Origin: CAYFQV01 sp964413635
GTDB lineage: Bacteria > Spirochaetota > Spirochaetia > DSM-27196 > PWMO01
Assembly: GCA_964413635.1 (NCBI GenBank)
Contig: CAYPTH010000101.1
Location: 1 to 11,207, forward strand
Reading direction: 5' to 3'
Length of the DNA stretch: 11,207 nt
The notes under the pieces were generated by a model. That model made no database searches. It saw only the letters and a list, made by a program, of their open reading frames with translations, and was not told the origin of the DNA. This document shows positions 1-6,739 of this stretch, piece after piece. Position 1 is the first letter of the stretch. Each line of letters starts with the position of its first letter. A program made the position numbers and the translations under genes.

Positions 1-545
1 ACACCCTCGAATCTCCCTATCTCTTCTACAGCAAGCACGCGCCCTTCACGCAGGGCTGGGACGTTCTTGCCGTCGACTTCGAGTACAGCCGAAACGCTGA
101 TTTCGTCCGGTCGGAAGGGAGCGAGCAAGAAGCGTGGTTTCAGGACGATGTCAAAGGCCTCGCCGACTTCTTGACCGGGCAGGAAAGCTACCGGCAGCTA
201 AGCTTCATTGCGAAATCGATCGGCACCACGGCGGTGTACCTCCTCCTCCGGGACCCGGCCCTCCTGGACCAAACGGAATCCGGCGTTTGGCTCACCCCCG
301 CCCAGAAGATGAACGATATCATCGACCTCATTGTAGAGAACGATGTTCTCAGTCTCTTCGTCTATGGAACGAAGGATCGCTACGCCGCCGGGGCCAATCT
401 GGATCGGCTCACGGGGCAGCCGCACGTAACGAATCTCGTCGTTCCCGATGCGGATCACGCACTGGAAACGGGGGATCCACAGACATCGATCTCTTACCTC
501 GAGCAATACGCTGCGCACCTCGAGTCGCTCTATCATCGACGTTAG
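1..545 (+). CDS. Alpha/beta hydrolase, C-terminal part (5' truncated by window edge)
   Basis: The reading frame is already open at base 3 and ends at the TAG of 543-545, giving 180 visible residues; the true start lies upstream of the window. The order of elements fits an alpha/beta-hydrolase fold: a strand ending in VLAVDF (about residues 21-26), a nucleophile elbow AKSIGT with Ser72, an acidic residue in YGTKD (Asp125) on a later strand, and a catalytic-type His in DADHAL (His152). This Ser-Asp-His order and spacing is typical of small esterase or dienelactone-hydrolase/Tex30-like enzymes. The elbow has Ala instead of the first Gly of GxSxG, which is tolerated in the superfamily. The substrate cannot be inferred. 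No signal peptide can be judged because the N-terminus is missing. The next gene on the same strand starts 65 nt later, so co-transcription is possible. A TTG at 171 is an internal codon, not the start. Confidence 0.8.
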   Translation, partial: TLESPYLFYSKHAPFTQGWDVLAVDFEYSRNADFVRSEGSEQEAWFQDDVKGLADFLTGQESYRQLSFIAKSIGTTAVYLLLRDPALLDQTESGVWLTPAQKMNDIIDLIVENDVLSLFVYGTKDRYAAGANLDRLTGQPHVTNLVVPDADHALETGDPQTSISYLEQYAAHLESLYHRR

Positions 546-610
546 AAGGCAAGCTGAACACGGATGCACGGGCTGGTACCGCGGCCCGGTTGCGGGTTAT
601 CCTCCCAAAC

Positions 611-1168
611 ATGCACCTACCACGAATTGTGCCTATTGGCGTTTTGGCTACGCTCGTCCTCGCATCGGTCTCCTGTCAGTCTCAGGAGGAGGGCGCCATC
701 TCGGCACCAATGTCGATAGAAGTACGAAGCGCGGCGTTCCAGTCCGAGGCCGCCATCCCGAGCCGTTTCACCTGCGACGGCAACGACACGTCGCCGCCGG
801 TGAGCTGGGCCGGAGCGCCCGAGGGCACCGAGAGCTACGCTTTGGTTGCGGATGACCCGGATGCGCCGGGACGGACCTTTGTCCATTGGGTCTACTACAA
901 CATCCCCGCCGACACCACGACCCTGCCCGCAGGCGTATCCACCGCTGAGCAACCCGAGATAGGCGGGGCGCAGGGCCGAAACGGCTTCCGCAACACCGGC
1001 TACGGCGGTCCATGTCCTCCCCGAGGCACACACCGCTACTTCTTCAAGATCTACGCCCTCGACACCGAGCTTCCATTGGAACCGGGGGCGACAAAGTCGG
1101 ATCTCCTCAAAGCCATGTCGGGGCACGTCCTTGCGCAGGGCGAGCTCATGGGGACCTACGAGCGATAG
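611..1168 (+). CDS. PEBP (YbhB/YbcL-type) family protein, predicted lipoprotein
   Basis: The 185-residue product belongs to the phosphatidylethanolamine-binding / Raf-kinase-inhibitor-like family. Its two hallmarks are present: DPDAP followed by HWV (about residues 82-94), and GYGGPCPPRGTHRY (130-143), which forms the anion-binding pocket. Family members bind phospholipid head groups or small anions; the role of the bacterial forms is poorly defined. The ATG at 611 is chosen because it places a short basic n-region and a hydrophobic stretch (residues 8-20) before Cys22, giving a lipoprotein-like signal. The residue at -3 from the Cys is Ser rather than Leu, so lipidation is likely but not certain. 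No clear Shine-Dalgarno sequence precedes 611; an in-frame TTG at 587 is an alternative. The frame stays open back to 134, but that part is antisense-like filler overlapping the hydrolase gene. It faces the CIA30 gene convergently. Confidence 0.9.
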   Translation: MHLPRIVPIGVLATLVLASVSCQSQEEGAISAPMSIEVRSAAFQSEAAIPSRFTCDGNDTSPPVSWAGAPEGTESYALVADDPDAPGRTFVHWVYYNIPADTTTLPAGVSTAEQPEIGGAQGRNGFRNTGYGGPCPPRGTHRYFFKIYALDTELPLEPGATKSDLLKAMSGHVLAQGELMGTYER

Positions 1169-1170
1169 CG

Positions 1171-1196
1171 GCAGGGGCACAACGCTCCGCGCCTGC
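1171..1196. terminator. Imperfect inverted repeat between convergent genes, possible bidirectional terminator
   Basis: The arms GCAGGGGC (1171-1178) and GCGCCTGC (1189-1196) pair at 7 of 8 positions around a 10-nt loop. The repeat sits in the 43-nt gap between the PEBP stop (1168) and the CIA30 stop (1212), the expected place for a shared terminator. There is no T-run on either side, so it is not a canonical intrinsic terminator. Confidence 0.3.
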
Positions 1197-1211
1197 AGCC
1201 CGACCCGACCG

Positions 1212-1805
1212 CTACTCGTACAGCGAAATCGACCGGACCCAAATGTCGGCGTCGAACTCCGCCTTTGCCGCAACAACCGCGACGGAGCGGAGGCGGCCGA
1301 CATCGATCTTGTTTCCGCCAAGCATGTACTCTCCCTCGAAGCGCTCGAAGGGAATCTCAATGCGCCGCCACTCTTCCGTGACGGGGAGCGGCGCGGCGTA
1401 GTAGGCCCAGGGGAAGCGCGTCCGCGCGTTGCGCAGGTGGATGTAGTAGTGGTCGCCGGTGCCGCGCGCCTCGATTGCGATACCCGTGTACGGTCGCGCG
1501 TCGAAGGTCCCATCCTCGGTGAGCTTCAAACGAACCTGGATGAAGCCGCCGTTGTTCTCCAGAGACACCGTTCCGGTCATGCGTAGAGCAGGGCCCGAGT
1601 CGGTGTCTCGAACCCCGGCGGACATGTCGGAACGTCCGCCCATGACACGGTCCGTGAATCCTTCCCACTCGGTTCCGATCAAAGATTGCCCGTCCGAGCG
1701 GGAGAAGTTGTCGAGCAGCAAATCCCCGTCACCCAATTCTTGTGCAGACACCATACCTCCCCACAGCAGGGCCACTAGCCATACGATCCATCCGATGCGT
1801 CTCAT
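1212..1805 (-). CDS. Secreted CIA30-domain protein
   Basis: The 197-residue product has a classical signal peptide: basic MRR, a hydrophobic core WIVWLVALLWGGM, and a VSA|Q cleavage site after residue 21. The rest matches the CIA30 family (NADH:ubiquinone oxidoreductase intermediate-associated protein 30, a galactose-binding-like beta-sandwich). Visible signs are DNFSRSDG at 32-39, the TDRVMGG motif at 51-57, a central LENNGGF at 82-88, YIHLRNAR (121-128) and the WRRIEIPFERF strand (146-156). In mitochondria CIA30 assists complex I assembly; an exported bacterial version must act in the periplasm or outside and its job is unknown. The start is firmly set: AGAGGT lies 6 nt upstream (1812-1817 on the reverse strand). 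It is divergent from the diguanylate cyclase gene, with a palindrome 38 nt from its start codon. Confidence 0.88.
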   Translation of the reverse strand: MRRIGWIVWLVALLWGGMVSAQELGDGDLLLDNFSRSDGQSLIGTEWEGFTDRVMGGRSDMSAGVRDTDSGPALRMTGTVSLENNGGFIQVRLKLTEDGTFDARPYTGIAIEARGTGDHYYIHLRNARTRFPWAYYAAPLPVTEEWRRIEIPFERFEGEYMLGGNKIDVGRLRSVAVVAAKAEFDADIWVRSISLYE

Positions 1806-1842
1806 CTTCTTACCTCTCTTCGCGCCTCGCGAAAGAAGATAA

Positions 1843-1863
1843 TCACTAACAATCGTTAGGTGA
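1843..1863. promoter_or_regulatory. Palindromic operator candidate (TetR-type)
   Basis: CTAAC (1846-1850) and GTTAG (1855-1859) form a perfect inverted repeat around the 4-nt spacer AATC, and TCAC/GTGA extends the symmetry outward with one extra base on the right. The TAAC-N4-GTTA layout resembles operators of TetR-family repressors. It lies in the divergent gap, 38 nt from the CIA30 start and 82 nt from the cyclase start. It also abuts a GATAAT hexamer (1838-1843) that could be a weak -10 box on the + strand. No TetR gene is visible in the window. Confidence 0.45.
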
Positions 1864-1929
1864 AGTCCCCGGGGAGTGGAAGACCAACCGCGGACGCTGC
1901 GACGTCAATGCCCGAGGGAGCCGATGTTC

Positions 1930-1945
1930 TGTTATAATGTCGTCA
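1930..1945 (+). promoter_or_regulatory. Extended -10 promoter placing the transcription start on the cyclase ATG
   Basis: TGTTATAAT at 1930-1938 is a perfect extended -10 element (TG, one base, TATAAT). The seventh base after the hexamer is the A of the ATG at 1945, the usual distance for transcription initiation. No recognisable -35 box is found 17 bp upstream, which an extended -10 can tolerate. The predicted mRNA would be leaderless. Confidence 0.55.
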
Positions 1946-3483
1946 TGAGCTCAGAAAGGTCGCGGAAGCAGCGTAGCATCGAAACAATGCTCGAAGACCT
2001 GCGCAACGCGCTACAGGAGGGCTCCGCGAACACTCGTGCAGCAGCGGACATGGTCGAGCGTATTCAAGAGACCTACAAGCAGGAACGCCGGACCAATCGG
2101 AGTGTAATGGACGCCTTGGCCGACCTTGGAGTCTTTCGCAAGAACTATTCCACGGGCGAGAATCACCCGAACGCGGTGTGGCAGATGGTCGGGCACGATC
2201 CGTCTCGGATGACCGGCGATGCATGGCTCGAGCTGGTGCATCCTGAGGACCAGCACCTCCTGTTGCAGGAGGCAACGAAAGGGACGGTAAAGGAGACTGC
2301 CGGCAGTGCCAGGGAGTATCGCATTCGAGACTCCGCCGGTCGGTGGCGCTGGCTACTATCCAACGGCCGCGTAGCAACGTGGACGGAGAACAACGAGCCG
2401 GAGTGGTTCGTCGGTGTCGATCACGAGATAACGCACAGAAAGCGACTAGAAGAGCAGCTCGCCAACGCAAAGGACGCGGGCTTGCGCCGCGCCGAGGAGG
2501 CGGAGACGCTGCTGACGGCGGCTGCCGCGGTCACCAGCACCCTCGACCGAGATCACGCGATTTCCCGCGTTCTCGAGCAAGCGCGGCGTGTCGTACCGTA
2601 TGAGCGTGCCGCCGTTTTGCTTGTGGACTCGGACTTGATCCACATGGTCGGAGCCGACGGCTTCAACGGTGCCAACTCGGCATTGCCCAATAACGTTCCC
2701 ATGGATAGCGAGCCGGTCAATTGCCGCGTGCTCTCCGGTGCCATCCTCCACAGCCGCTCGGCCGAAGAGGTGGGGTTTCCCGACAACCGCCTGGGAACGG
2801 ACAACCTTGGCGGTTGGCTAGCGGTACCCCTTCGCTTCCACGAGGGAATAATCGGAATGCTCACCTTCTCCACCTACGAGGAGGGCGGCTTCACCGCGCG
2901 ACATCAGCGCCTGGCATCGGCCTTTGCCGACTACGTTGCCATTGCCATTGAGCACGCACGCACCTACGCAAAGGCTGCGGAGCTTGCCGCCACCGACAGC
3001 CTGACTGGTGCGGCGACGCGGAGGGAATTCTTCCGGGAGGCCGAGCGTCTCATACGCACCCACGGTCGCACAGGCCGGCCGCTTTCAGTCCTCATGCTCG
3101 ATCTCGATCACTTCAAACGCGTGAACGATGAACAGGGCCACGCCGCCGGCGATGAGGTGCTTCGGCGCATCGTCCGTCTCCTGAATCGCGAGCTTCGCGG
3201 GGGAGACCTCCTGTGCCGCTACGGCGGTGAAGAGTTCGCCATTCTCTTGGCGGAGTCCGATGCGGATTCGGCTCACTCCGTCGCCGAGCGATTGCGGAGC
3301 GTAATTCACTCCGAATCCGCGGCCATGGGGACGGTGACCGCCAGCATTGGTGTCGCGTCCGTCCCGGTCGACGACGGCTCAGGGGCGCTCCAGAACGCAA
3401 TCACCGCCGCGGACGAAGCGCTCTATGAAGCCAAGAATCTCGGTCGCAACCGGGTTGTTCTTGCCGCCGGCAGCCGCGCATAG
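1945..3483 (+). CDS. Soluble diguanylate cyclase, PAS-GAF-GGDEF
   Basis: The 512-residue protein makes cyclic di-GMP from two GTP. In order it has an Arg/Lys/Glu-rich helical N-terminus (about 1-60, probably coiled coil), a PAS_3-type sensor with its PAC tail (about 65-165; VHPEDQ and a WRWLLSNG strand), a GAF domain (about 187-340; LAVPLRFHEGIIG), and a GGDEF domain (about 348-507). The active site is RYGGEEF (GGEEF at 427-431). An RGGD motif lies five residues upstream (418-421), the expected product-inhibition I-site, so the enzyme looks active and feedback-controlled. There is no membrane segment, so it should be cytosolic and sense a small ligand or cofactor. The start at 1945 is preferred for its promoter position; ATG 1924, with GAGGGAG just upstream, is a real alternative adding 7 residues, and the frame is open to GTG 1876. 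It ends 10 nt from the convergent transporter gene. Confidence 0.92.
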   Translation: MSSERSRKQRSIETMLEDLRNALQEGSANTRAAADMVERIQETYKQERRTNRSVMDALADLGVFRKNYSTGENHPNAVWQMVGHDPSRMTGDAWLELVHPEDQHLLLQEATKGTVKETAGSAREYRIRDSAGRWRWLLSNGRVATWTENNEPEWFVGVDHEITHRKRLEEQLANAKDAGLRRAEEAETLLTAAAAVTSTLDRDHAISRVLEQARRVVPYERAAVLLVDSDLIHMVGADGFNGANSALPNNVPMDSEPVNCRVLSGAILHSRSAEEVGFPDNRLGTDNLGGWLAVPLRFHEGIIGMLTFSTYEEGGFTARHQRLASAFADYVAIAIEHARTYAKAAELAATDSLTGAATRREFFREAERLIRTHGRTGRPLSVLMLDLDHFKRVNDEQGHAAGDEVLRRIVRLLNRELRGGDLLCRYGGEEFAILLAESDADSAHSVAERLRSVIHSESAAMGTVTASIGVASVPVDDGSGALQNAITAADEALYEAKNLGRNRVVLAAGSRA

Positions 3484-3493
3484 CTGTTCCGGA

Positions 3494-5893
3494 TCAGACA
3501 GGGGTGCTTTCTTGTGGCCCCGTGCGCGGGCGCCGTGGTTTCTCTGAGTCGTCGGGCTCATCCGACGCACCGTCGGTGATCATGCCGCGCCGGGTCTTCG
3601 CCAGGAGACGGGGAGAGAGCTTGAGCACGGCGGGTATCACGACCAGCGTGGTCGTTGTTGCCGCAATGAGACCCATGGTTACGACGAAGCCTGCCCTGCC
3701 GAGAAGAATGAAGCGCGAGAAGTAGAAGGTCGCGATACCGGCCGATAGGATCAGGGTCGTTTGAATGATGGCCGCCCCGGTCTTGTGAACAGTCACCCTC
3801 ATGGTCTCGGAGAAACTGCGGTTGGCGTACTCACGGCGAAAGACCAGGACGAAGTAGAGCACGTCGTCGTTCGCAATTCCCATGAGCGCCGCAACCATGA
3901 AGACGTGAATGGGGTCATGGAGAAAGCCCGTCACGCCGAGGACGCCGAAATAGACGGTCACGCCGATCGCGGTTGGTAAGAGGGAAAGGAGCGCCCACGG
4001 AACCGAGCGGAAGACCAGAATCAGAAAGCCGACAATGATGGGAGCGAAGGCAAGCAGCGAGATGAGCTGGCTTCGCGTGAGATAGGTGATGTGCTGCAGA
4101 TTCTCCACCGGAACACCGAGGATGGCCGCGTGAGAGAAGCCCTCGGGAGTGAAGCCGACGACCCGGCTCCCATTCTGAGACCGGAGATCAGGTGGGGCGC
4201 CGGAGTAGCCGCGAACCCGATCAAGCAAGTCCTCGATCGCCTCCACGCCGGCGGGATCGGTAATGGCGGGAAAACTCGCTTGAAGAAGGATTCGCGTCTG
4301 GCCCCAGTCTTGGTCCAGAATTGCATTGAAGCTCAGCCCGATCCCCTCGCCGGAAAGCAACTCCATGGCCTCGCCAATCTCCGCATCAGTCTCGGGGCGG
4401 ACCGGCTCGATCTTGCCCTCGAGGCGACCGACCATGAACTCTACGAAGTCAACATAGGAGATAACACGGGCGACGGCGGGATCCGCCTCGAGCTCCGCCT
4501 GGATCTCGCGGAGGCGATTGTACGCATTTGCGTGGACCAGCCCATACTGCTCCCCTGAATCGATGTAGACCTCCAAGTCGTGGGTCGCGCCGGCGCGCTC
4601 CTGGAAGTATGCAACCGCCTGCGCTATTTCCGTGTTGCTACGAAAAGTGTCGCGGGCGCTATAGCCCGCGCGGACGCTGGGAACGAAGGCGGCAATCACA
4701 AGGACAATGGCGCCGACAATGAGGAGTCTGCGCACGGGCCGTTTCGGCTCTCGGCGCAACCAGCGCAGATGTCGCGGCGTGGCTGCATCGGCCTCTTCTG
4801 CATTCGCCGTGTGCGGTGTGCGCGCCTTGCGTCGAAGTAGGTCCGTGAGGGGCGCAAGCACGGGGGGAAGAAGGAGGAAGGAGGTGACCAGAGAAGCGAA
4901 AATGCCGAATATGATCAGCGTCCCAAGCTGGGTGAGGACCTGGCTCGGTGTCACCAGTAGGCTCAAGAAGCCGATCATTGTCGTGAAGCCTGCAGCGACA
5001 ACAATCTTCCCAACATGCTCGAGCGTATCCGCCATCTTTCCGGACTCGAGGGCGTGGTACCGGTAAATGTGAATGCCGTAGCTCGTCGCCAGCACCAGCA
5101 CGATCACGGGCACCATCATGGTCGTTGTCTCTACTGCATTTCCGAGAAGCGGAAAGAGCGCAAGCGTCCAGATGGCGGGCACCATCGACACAACGCTCAA
5201 TACAAAGCCCACAATGAGCGACCGCGACACAAGGATCTCAACAATAAAGATGACGATGAGAGCAAGACTCCCGAGAAGCACGAGCTCCTGCATGACCGCT
5301 CTGCTGACGTAGGCCTTCGCTACCGCATCGCCGAAGAAGTGCACGTCCGGCGCGTCCATTGCAGCCACCAGTGATTCGCCGAACTCCGCTGGGATCTGAT
5401 CAGGCTCGGGAACAACATAGGTGTAGAGCGCCTTCTCATCCTGCGAGACGAAGAAGTCCCGGAACAGGGGCGTTCCGAGTACACGCTCGGTAAGCTGCTC
5501 CGCCTGCGGATCCGCATCCGGACGATAGACGGCACGCCGTTCCAGGCTCCCATCCTCGACGTACATGTCTTGGAGGTTGGTCAGACTCACGACCGAGGAC
5601 GTCCCCTCCACCGACTGCGCCGCGGCAACGAGCTCCTCGATGCGCTGAAGGTCCCCGGGAGCAATGAGCTCCTCGACATCCAAGGCGACGATTACCAACT
5701 CGTCCTGACTGAATGTGTGGGCCACCTCCTCCTCGAGAACCCGGTAGGGATCATTTTCGGGGAGGAAGAGGCTAAAACCGGATCGGAAGCGTACCTGCCC
5801 CACAAGCACGACCGCGAGGATTGTCAGAAGGATGACCGGGACTACCAGGAGGGCACCAAATCTTTTGTACAGCTTTGCTGGTATTGAGAACAC
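3494..5893 (-). CDS. MMPL/RND-superfamily transporter (SSD-type exporter)
   Basis: The 799-residue inner-membrane protein has the duplicated RND layout: TM1 (about 14-32), a large extracytoplasmic loop (33-200), a five-helix bundle (about 202-345), TM7 (about 388-405), a second loop (406-606) and a second five-helix bundle (about 607-755), then a charged cytoplasmic tail. MMPL/HpnN-like members export lipids or hydrophobic compounds using the proton gradient. The second bundle has a paired acidic site, GIANDD (Asp676-Asp677), suitable for proton relay; the equivalent first-bundle helix has SYGIHIY with His275 and no Asp, so the halves are not equivalent. The first charged loop begins RFRSGFSLFLPENDPY, typical of the family. 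The start codon is GTG 5893; no earlier in-frame start is evident. No Shine-Dalgarno precedes it, and its promoter lies only 11 nt away. No adjacent membrane-fusion or outer-membrane partner is seen. Confidence 0.9.
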   Translation of the reverse strand: MFSIPAKLYKRFGALLVVPVILLTILAVVLVGQVRFRSGFSLFLPENDPYRVLEEEVAHTFSQDELVIVALDVEELIAPGDLQRIEELVAAAQSVEGTSSVVSLTNLQDMYVEDGSLERRAVYRPDADPQAEQLTERVLGTPLFRDFFVSQDEKALYTYVVPEPDQIPAEFGESLVAAMDAPDVHFFGDAVAKAYVSRAVMQELVLLGSLALIVIFIVEILVSRSLIVGFVLSVVSMVPAIWTLALFPLLGNAVETTTMMVPVIVLVLATSYGIHIYRYHALESGKMADTLEHVGKIVVAAGFTTMIGFLSLLVTPSQVLTQLGTLIIFGIFASLVTSFLLLPPVLAPLTDLLRRKARTPHTANAEEADAATPRHLRWLRREPKRPVRRLLIVGAIVLVIAAFVPSVRAGYSARDTFRSNTEIAQAVAYFQERAGATHDLEVYIDSGEQYGLVHANAYNRLREIQAELEADPAVARVISYVDFVEFMVGRLEGKIEPVRPETDAEIGEAMELLSGEGIGLSFNAILDQDWGQTRILLQASFPAITDPAGVEAIEDLLDRVRGYSGAPPDLRSQNGSRVVGFTPEGFSHAAILGVPVENLQHITYLTRSQLISLLAFAPIIVGFLILVFRSVPWALLSLLPTAIGVTVYFGVLGVTGFLHDPIHVFMVAALMGIANDDVLYFVLVFRREYANRSFSETMRVTVHKTGAAIIQTTLILSAGIATFYFSRFILLGRAGFVVTMGLIAATTTTLVVIPAVLKLSPRLLAKTRRGMITDGASDEPDDSEKPRRPRTGPQESTPV

Positions 5894-5912
5894 GTTAGCC
5901 CACAGTTATACT
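5884..5912 (+). promoter_or_regulatory. Sigma-70-like promoter for the CPBP gene
   Basis: TTGAGA (5884-5889) and TATACT (5907-5912) are separated by exactly 17 bp; each matches the consensus at 5 of 6 positions. The predicted start is about G5919, giving a leader of roughly 38 nt that contains the ribosome-binding site. The -35 box lies inside the first codons of the divergent transporter gene. Confidence 0.6.
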
Positions 5913-5933
5913 CATCTGGCTTTGTCCTGACAA
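5905..5933 (-). promoter_or_regulatory. Sigma-70-like promoter for the MMPL transporter gene
   Basis: Read on the reverse strand, TTGTCA (5933-5928) and TATAAC (5910-5905) are 17 bp apart, each 5 of 6 to consensus. The predicted start falls at about 5899-5896, only 3-6 nt from the GTG at 5893, so the transcript would have almost no leader. Its -10 box overlaps the -10 box of the opposite promoter by four bases. Confidence 0.6.
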
Positions 5934-5940
5934 CCGACCT

Positions 5941-5947
5941 GGGAGGT
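5941..5947 (+). promoter_or_regulatory. Ribosome binding site deciding the CPBP start
   Basis: GGGAGGT lies 9 nt before GTG 5957 and 24 nt before the in-frame ATG at 5972. The spacing favours the GTG as the true start. Confidence 0.65.
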
Positions 5948-5956
5948 TGCCCCGTT

Positions 5957-6682
5957 GTGTTCAGCGCGCCGATGAGCCCATCCGAGCTTCAAACGAGCCT
6001 CGTCTTCTTGTCATTCGCCGTTGGATACACTGTCTACTACTTTGTCTTCCACTCGCACGCTCTCCGGGATTGGTTCCACGGCCGATTCAACGCCGTGTCC
6101 GCCGAGCTGTTGCGCAACACCCTCTACCGCGGCGTGCAGGTTCTTGCCATGGGAGTGGTTCCGGCGGTACTGCTTGTCGTGTTCACCGAGAGTGATCTCT
6201 CTGAGCTCGGGTTGGTGCTTCAGTGGAGCTGGACGCGGGCCGGGGTGATTGCCGGCCTCTGCCTGGTCGTCGTTGCGGTGATCGGGCTAAACCCGGGAAA
6301 GCAGAAACTCACCGCCGCATACCCACAGATCCGCATCTCCGAATGGCGCTGGGGACACATTGCCGTAAACGTTGTCACCTGGGCCGCCTACCTCTTCGCA
6401 TACGAGCTCATGTTTCGCGGCTTCATGCTCTTCGCGCTGCTCCCCTTCGGGGTGTGGGTCGCGGTCTCCGTGAACATTGCGCTGTACGTCCTCGCTCACA
6501 TCCCAAAGGGTCTCTCCGAGGCGGTGGGAGCCATTCCCTTTGGTCTCCTGGTGTGCGGTCTGACCCTCGCCTACGGATCCATATGGGCAGCGTTCTGGCT
6601 CCACCTCGCCCTGGCGCTCGCCAATAGCTTCGTCGCCTTGTCGGTGAATCCGGACATGCGCGTGGTGCTGCGCCGGGGGTGA
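5957..6682 (+). CDS. CPBP-family (CAAX/Rce1-like) intramembrane protein with altered first motif
   Basis: The 241-residue polytopic protein has hydrophobic segments at about 14-31, 58-76, 94-110, 135-149, 153-180, 192-206 and 208-228. The family motifs are recognisable: YELMFRG (149-155) stands where EExxxR is expected, YVLAH (177-181) where FxxxH is expected, followed by PKG and Glu188, and His216 in the last segment. CPBP proteins are glutamate-dependent intramembrane proteases or protein-binding scaffolds. Here the first Glu of the EE pair is Tyr149, while the second Glu150 and Arg154 remain; the usual Asn four residues after the last His is Ala. It may use a variant catalytic set, as appears in single-Glu xEFxFRG-like relatives, or be non-proteolytic. 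It is divergent from, and likely transcriptionally exclusive with, the MMPL transporter. The GTG start is backed by GGGAGGT. Confidence 0.75.
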   Translation: MFSAPMSPSELQTSLVFLSFAVGYTVYYFVFHSHALRDWFHGRFNAVSAELLRNTLYRGVQVLAMGVVPAVLLVVFTESDLSELGLVLQWSWTRAGVIAGLCLVVVAVIGLNPGKQKLTAAYPQIRISEWRWGHIAVNVVTWAAYLFAYELMFRGFMLFALLPFGVWVAVSVNIALYVLAHIPKGLSEAVGAIPFGLLVCGLTLAYGSIWAAFWLHLALALANSFVALSVNPDMRVVLRRG

Positions 6683-6739
6683 TTGGGACGTTCCCCGAGC
6701 GGTGCGTAGATCCCGGGCCGGATACGTCGCGGCGCCGTT

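Noticed and set aside
134..1168. Long open frame beginning at 134 and continuous with the PEBP gene
   Set aside because: Its first 159 codons overlap the alpha/beta-hydrolase gene in another frame, are Arg/Gly/Pro-rich filler without a domain, and would bury the lipoprotein signal that begins at 611.
617..1513. 298-codon reverse-strand open frame
   Set aside because: It runs antisense through the PEBP gene and out of frame through CIA30; composition is Arg/Ser-rich with no motif.
3484..3493. Possible terminator between the cyclase and transporter genes
   Set aside because: The gap is only 10 nt and no stem of more than four pairs was found around it.
6705..6726. Inverted repeat CGTA..TCC / GGATACG between the convergent CPBP and SDR genes
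   Set aside because: The stem needs a 2-nt bulge, is short, and has no T-run on either side; too weak to call a terminator.
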